Positions 22,144 through 22,816 of a stretch of DNA of 22,816 bases are shown piece after piece. The stretch is from an uncultured bacterium (GTDB lineage: Bacteria > Cyanobacteriota > Vampirovibrionia > Gastranaerophilales > Gastranaerophilaceae), in the NCBI GenBank assembly GCA_900547155.1, contig URFH01000036.1, forward strand, positions 1-22,816, written 5' to 3'. Each line of letters begins with the position of its first letter. Within the stretch, counting starts at the first letter, position 1. The position numbers and the translations under genes were made by a program. The notes under the pieces were generated by a model that searched no databases, was not told where the DNA came from, and saw only the letters and a list, made by a program, of their open reading frames with translations.

Positions 22144-22177
22144 AGGCAATTTTTTGAGCCGAATATACTTTATATAT
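22144..22177 (+). promoter_or_regulatory. probable promoter region of a small RNA, with shared motif
   Basis: GGCAATTTTTTGAGC (22144-22158) and TTTATATATA (22168-22177) match, with one base changed and 4 bp shorter spacing, the pair before the 56-aa gene at 15911. TTGAGC (22153-22158) could be a -35, but the -10 position is not clear. Confidence 0.4.
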
Positions 22178-22181
22178 ATGT

Positions 22182-22320
22182 AAGACACAACAAAGATAAA
22201 CAAGATAAATAATTTTACTTACTTCATACACACTAACCTACCACACTAACCTACACTTACTTACACACGAGGAATTACAAAAAGAATTCCAGGGGACTTG
22301 TTAAAAGTCCCTTTTTTTTA
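22182..22320 (+). ncRNA. candidate small RNA with its own terminator
   Basis: About 140 nt of plus-strand DNA with no reading frame worth naming, ending in a textbook terminator. It has an A/C-rich unstructured 5' half with a perfect 13-bp tandem repeat (CACACTAACCTAC at 22229-22241 and 22242-22254), a small hairpin GGAATT / AATTCC (22271-22290), and the terminator stem GGGACTT-GTTAA-AAGTCCC (22293-22311) plus eight T. It is divergent from mnmE and convergent with the DtxR-like gene, so the terminator does not belong to any annotated gene on its strand. The 5' end is a guess. C-rich repeats could pair with mRNA ribosome sites. Confidence 0.5.
22293..22319 (+). terminator. rho-independent terminator of the candidate small RNA
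   Basis: Perfect 7-bp stem GGGACTT / AAGTCCC with loop GTTAA and eight T. The T-run touches the stop codon of the convergent minus-strand gene that ends at 22318. Confidence 0.85.
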
Positions 22321-22686
22321 TTTGTTGACAAAATGTTCAATTTTTTTGATTATATCCGGTGCAAGCAGCGATGAGATGTCAGAGGCGGCTATGGCTGCTT
22401 CTTCAGGGGTAATTTCCGGAACTTTCAGGAGGAATTTTTCAACGGTTTTATTCATTTTTATGGTTTCCAGTGCTGATTTTTTTCCGGATTCCGTCAAAGA
22501 GATTACGCCATAGGGCTCGTAGTTGACGAAGTTTTTTACGCTGAGTTTTTTAACCGCTTCTGATACTGCGGCTGCTCCCAGCGATAAAATTTGTGCAATG
22601 TCTTTTATTCTTGCTGCTTTTTTTTCGTTTTCAACAGCAAGTATAGCGCAGAGATATTTTCTCTGATTGCCTGTTAATCCAGTCAT
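22318..22686 (-). CDS. short DtxR/MntR-like transcription regulator lacking usual metal ligands
   Basis: 122 aa. The N-terminal half is a winged helix typical of the DtxR family: RKYLCAILAVENEKKAARIKDIAQILSLGAAAVSEAVKKLSVKNFVNYEPYGVISLTESGKK, with the recognition helix at about 37-49 and the YEPYG(x)ISLTE wing. The C-terminal half has the start of the dimerisation domain (TVEKFLLKV) but, aligned by eye to DtxR, Asn79 replaces the site-1 His, and the usual C-x2-EH ligand helix is replaced by AIAASDISSLLAP. Only Glu83 seems kept. It is therefore unlikely to sense metal in the normal way. AAGGA precedes the ATG. The target genes are not apparent. Confidence 0.75.
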   Translation of the reverse strand: MTGLTGNQRKYLCAILAVENEKKAARIKDIAQILSLGAAAVSEAVKKLSVKNFVNYEPYGVISLTESGKKSALETIKMNKTVEKFLLKVPEITPEEAAIAASDISSLLAPDIIKKIEHFVNK

Positions 22687-22712
22687 TTCACGATCCTTAA
22701 TTAGCTGGTTTT

Positions 22713-22721
22713 ATTGTATCA
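22713..22721 (-). promoter_or_regulatory. extended -10 of the DtxR-like gene
   Basis: On the minus strand TGATACAAT gives TG-n-TACAAT, about 27 nt before the ATG at 22686. No strong -35 is seen. The remaining bases to 22816 show no gene. Confidence 0.5.
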
Positions 22722-22816
22722 TATATTGGCAAAAATGGTTTTTGTGTATTTTTATTAAGAGATTGAGCGTTTAATGCTGTTTTTTGGCACACCAGTTGAC
22801 TAGATATCGGGTATAT

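Overview
The window reads as a chromosomal segment from an anaerobic, diderm (LPS-making) bacterium with low to moderate GC. The pointers are hydG (maturation of [FeFe]-hydrogenase, an anaerobe's enzyme), kdsB (activation of Kdo for LPS), many short exported proteins with N-terminal signal peptides, and a SpoIID/LytB-type wall protein with no sporulation genes nearby. This mix, and the style of the lineage-specific small proteins, suggest a gut-type Vampirovibrionia/Gastranaerophilales ('Melainabacteria') genome. That is an inference from gene content only; no 16S or other decisive marker is present.

Positions 1-4306 look like an acquired, strikingly AT-rich defence island. Two D12-class N6-adenine DNA methyltransferases and a 689-693 aa AlwI/N.BspD6I-type endonuclease are packed head to tail (16-nt overlap, then a 6-nt gap), which is the layout of a type IIS restriction-modification system with one methyltransferase per strand of an asymmetric site. 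Just downstream (about 4436-4645) lies the 3' part of a Spy/CpxP-like (LTxxQ) gene that appears to have lost its 5' half and carries a frameshift in an A7 run. This marks the likely right edge of the island.

4646-8209 carries small genes: a SIMPL-domain exported protein, two exported proteins of unknown function that end 2 nt apart, a Bcp-type peroxiredoxin, and two unknown cytosolic proteins that share a bidirectional terminator. The 94-aa gene at 7639 has two 21-bp direct repeats exactly 42 bp apart upstream of a poor -35, a layout typical of activator sites.

8344-16081 holds hydG, der, several unknown or lineage-specific genes (an exported 192-aa protein, a possible GNAT protein, a coiled-coil/EF-hand-like protein), an acyltransferase-3 membrane protein and a previously unlisted 56-aa Cys-containing protein. 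The intergenic spaces contain palindromic repeat elements, including a 100-bp MITE-like unit with a truncated second copy beside it. At least two genes (11380 and 14753) appear to be transcribed as leaderless mRNAs.

16082-22686 is mostly on the minus strand: a solitary HicB-like protein, HU, a compact SpoIID-like protein with a small helical protein upstream, and an mnmE-bioB-ruvA-kdsB run with tight or overlapping junctions (tRNA modification, biotin, recombination, LPS). Two large inverted repeats sit beyond the 3' end of kdsB. A probable small RNA with its own terminator (about 22185-22320) lies between mnmE and a short DtxR-like regulator that seems to have lost its metal ligands. No tRNA, rRNA or CRISPR array was seen.
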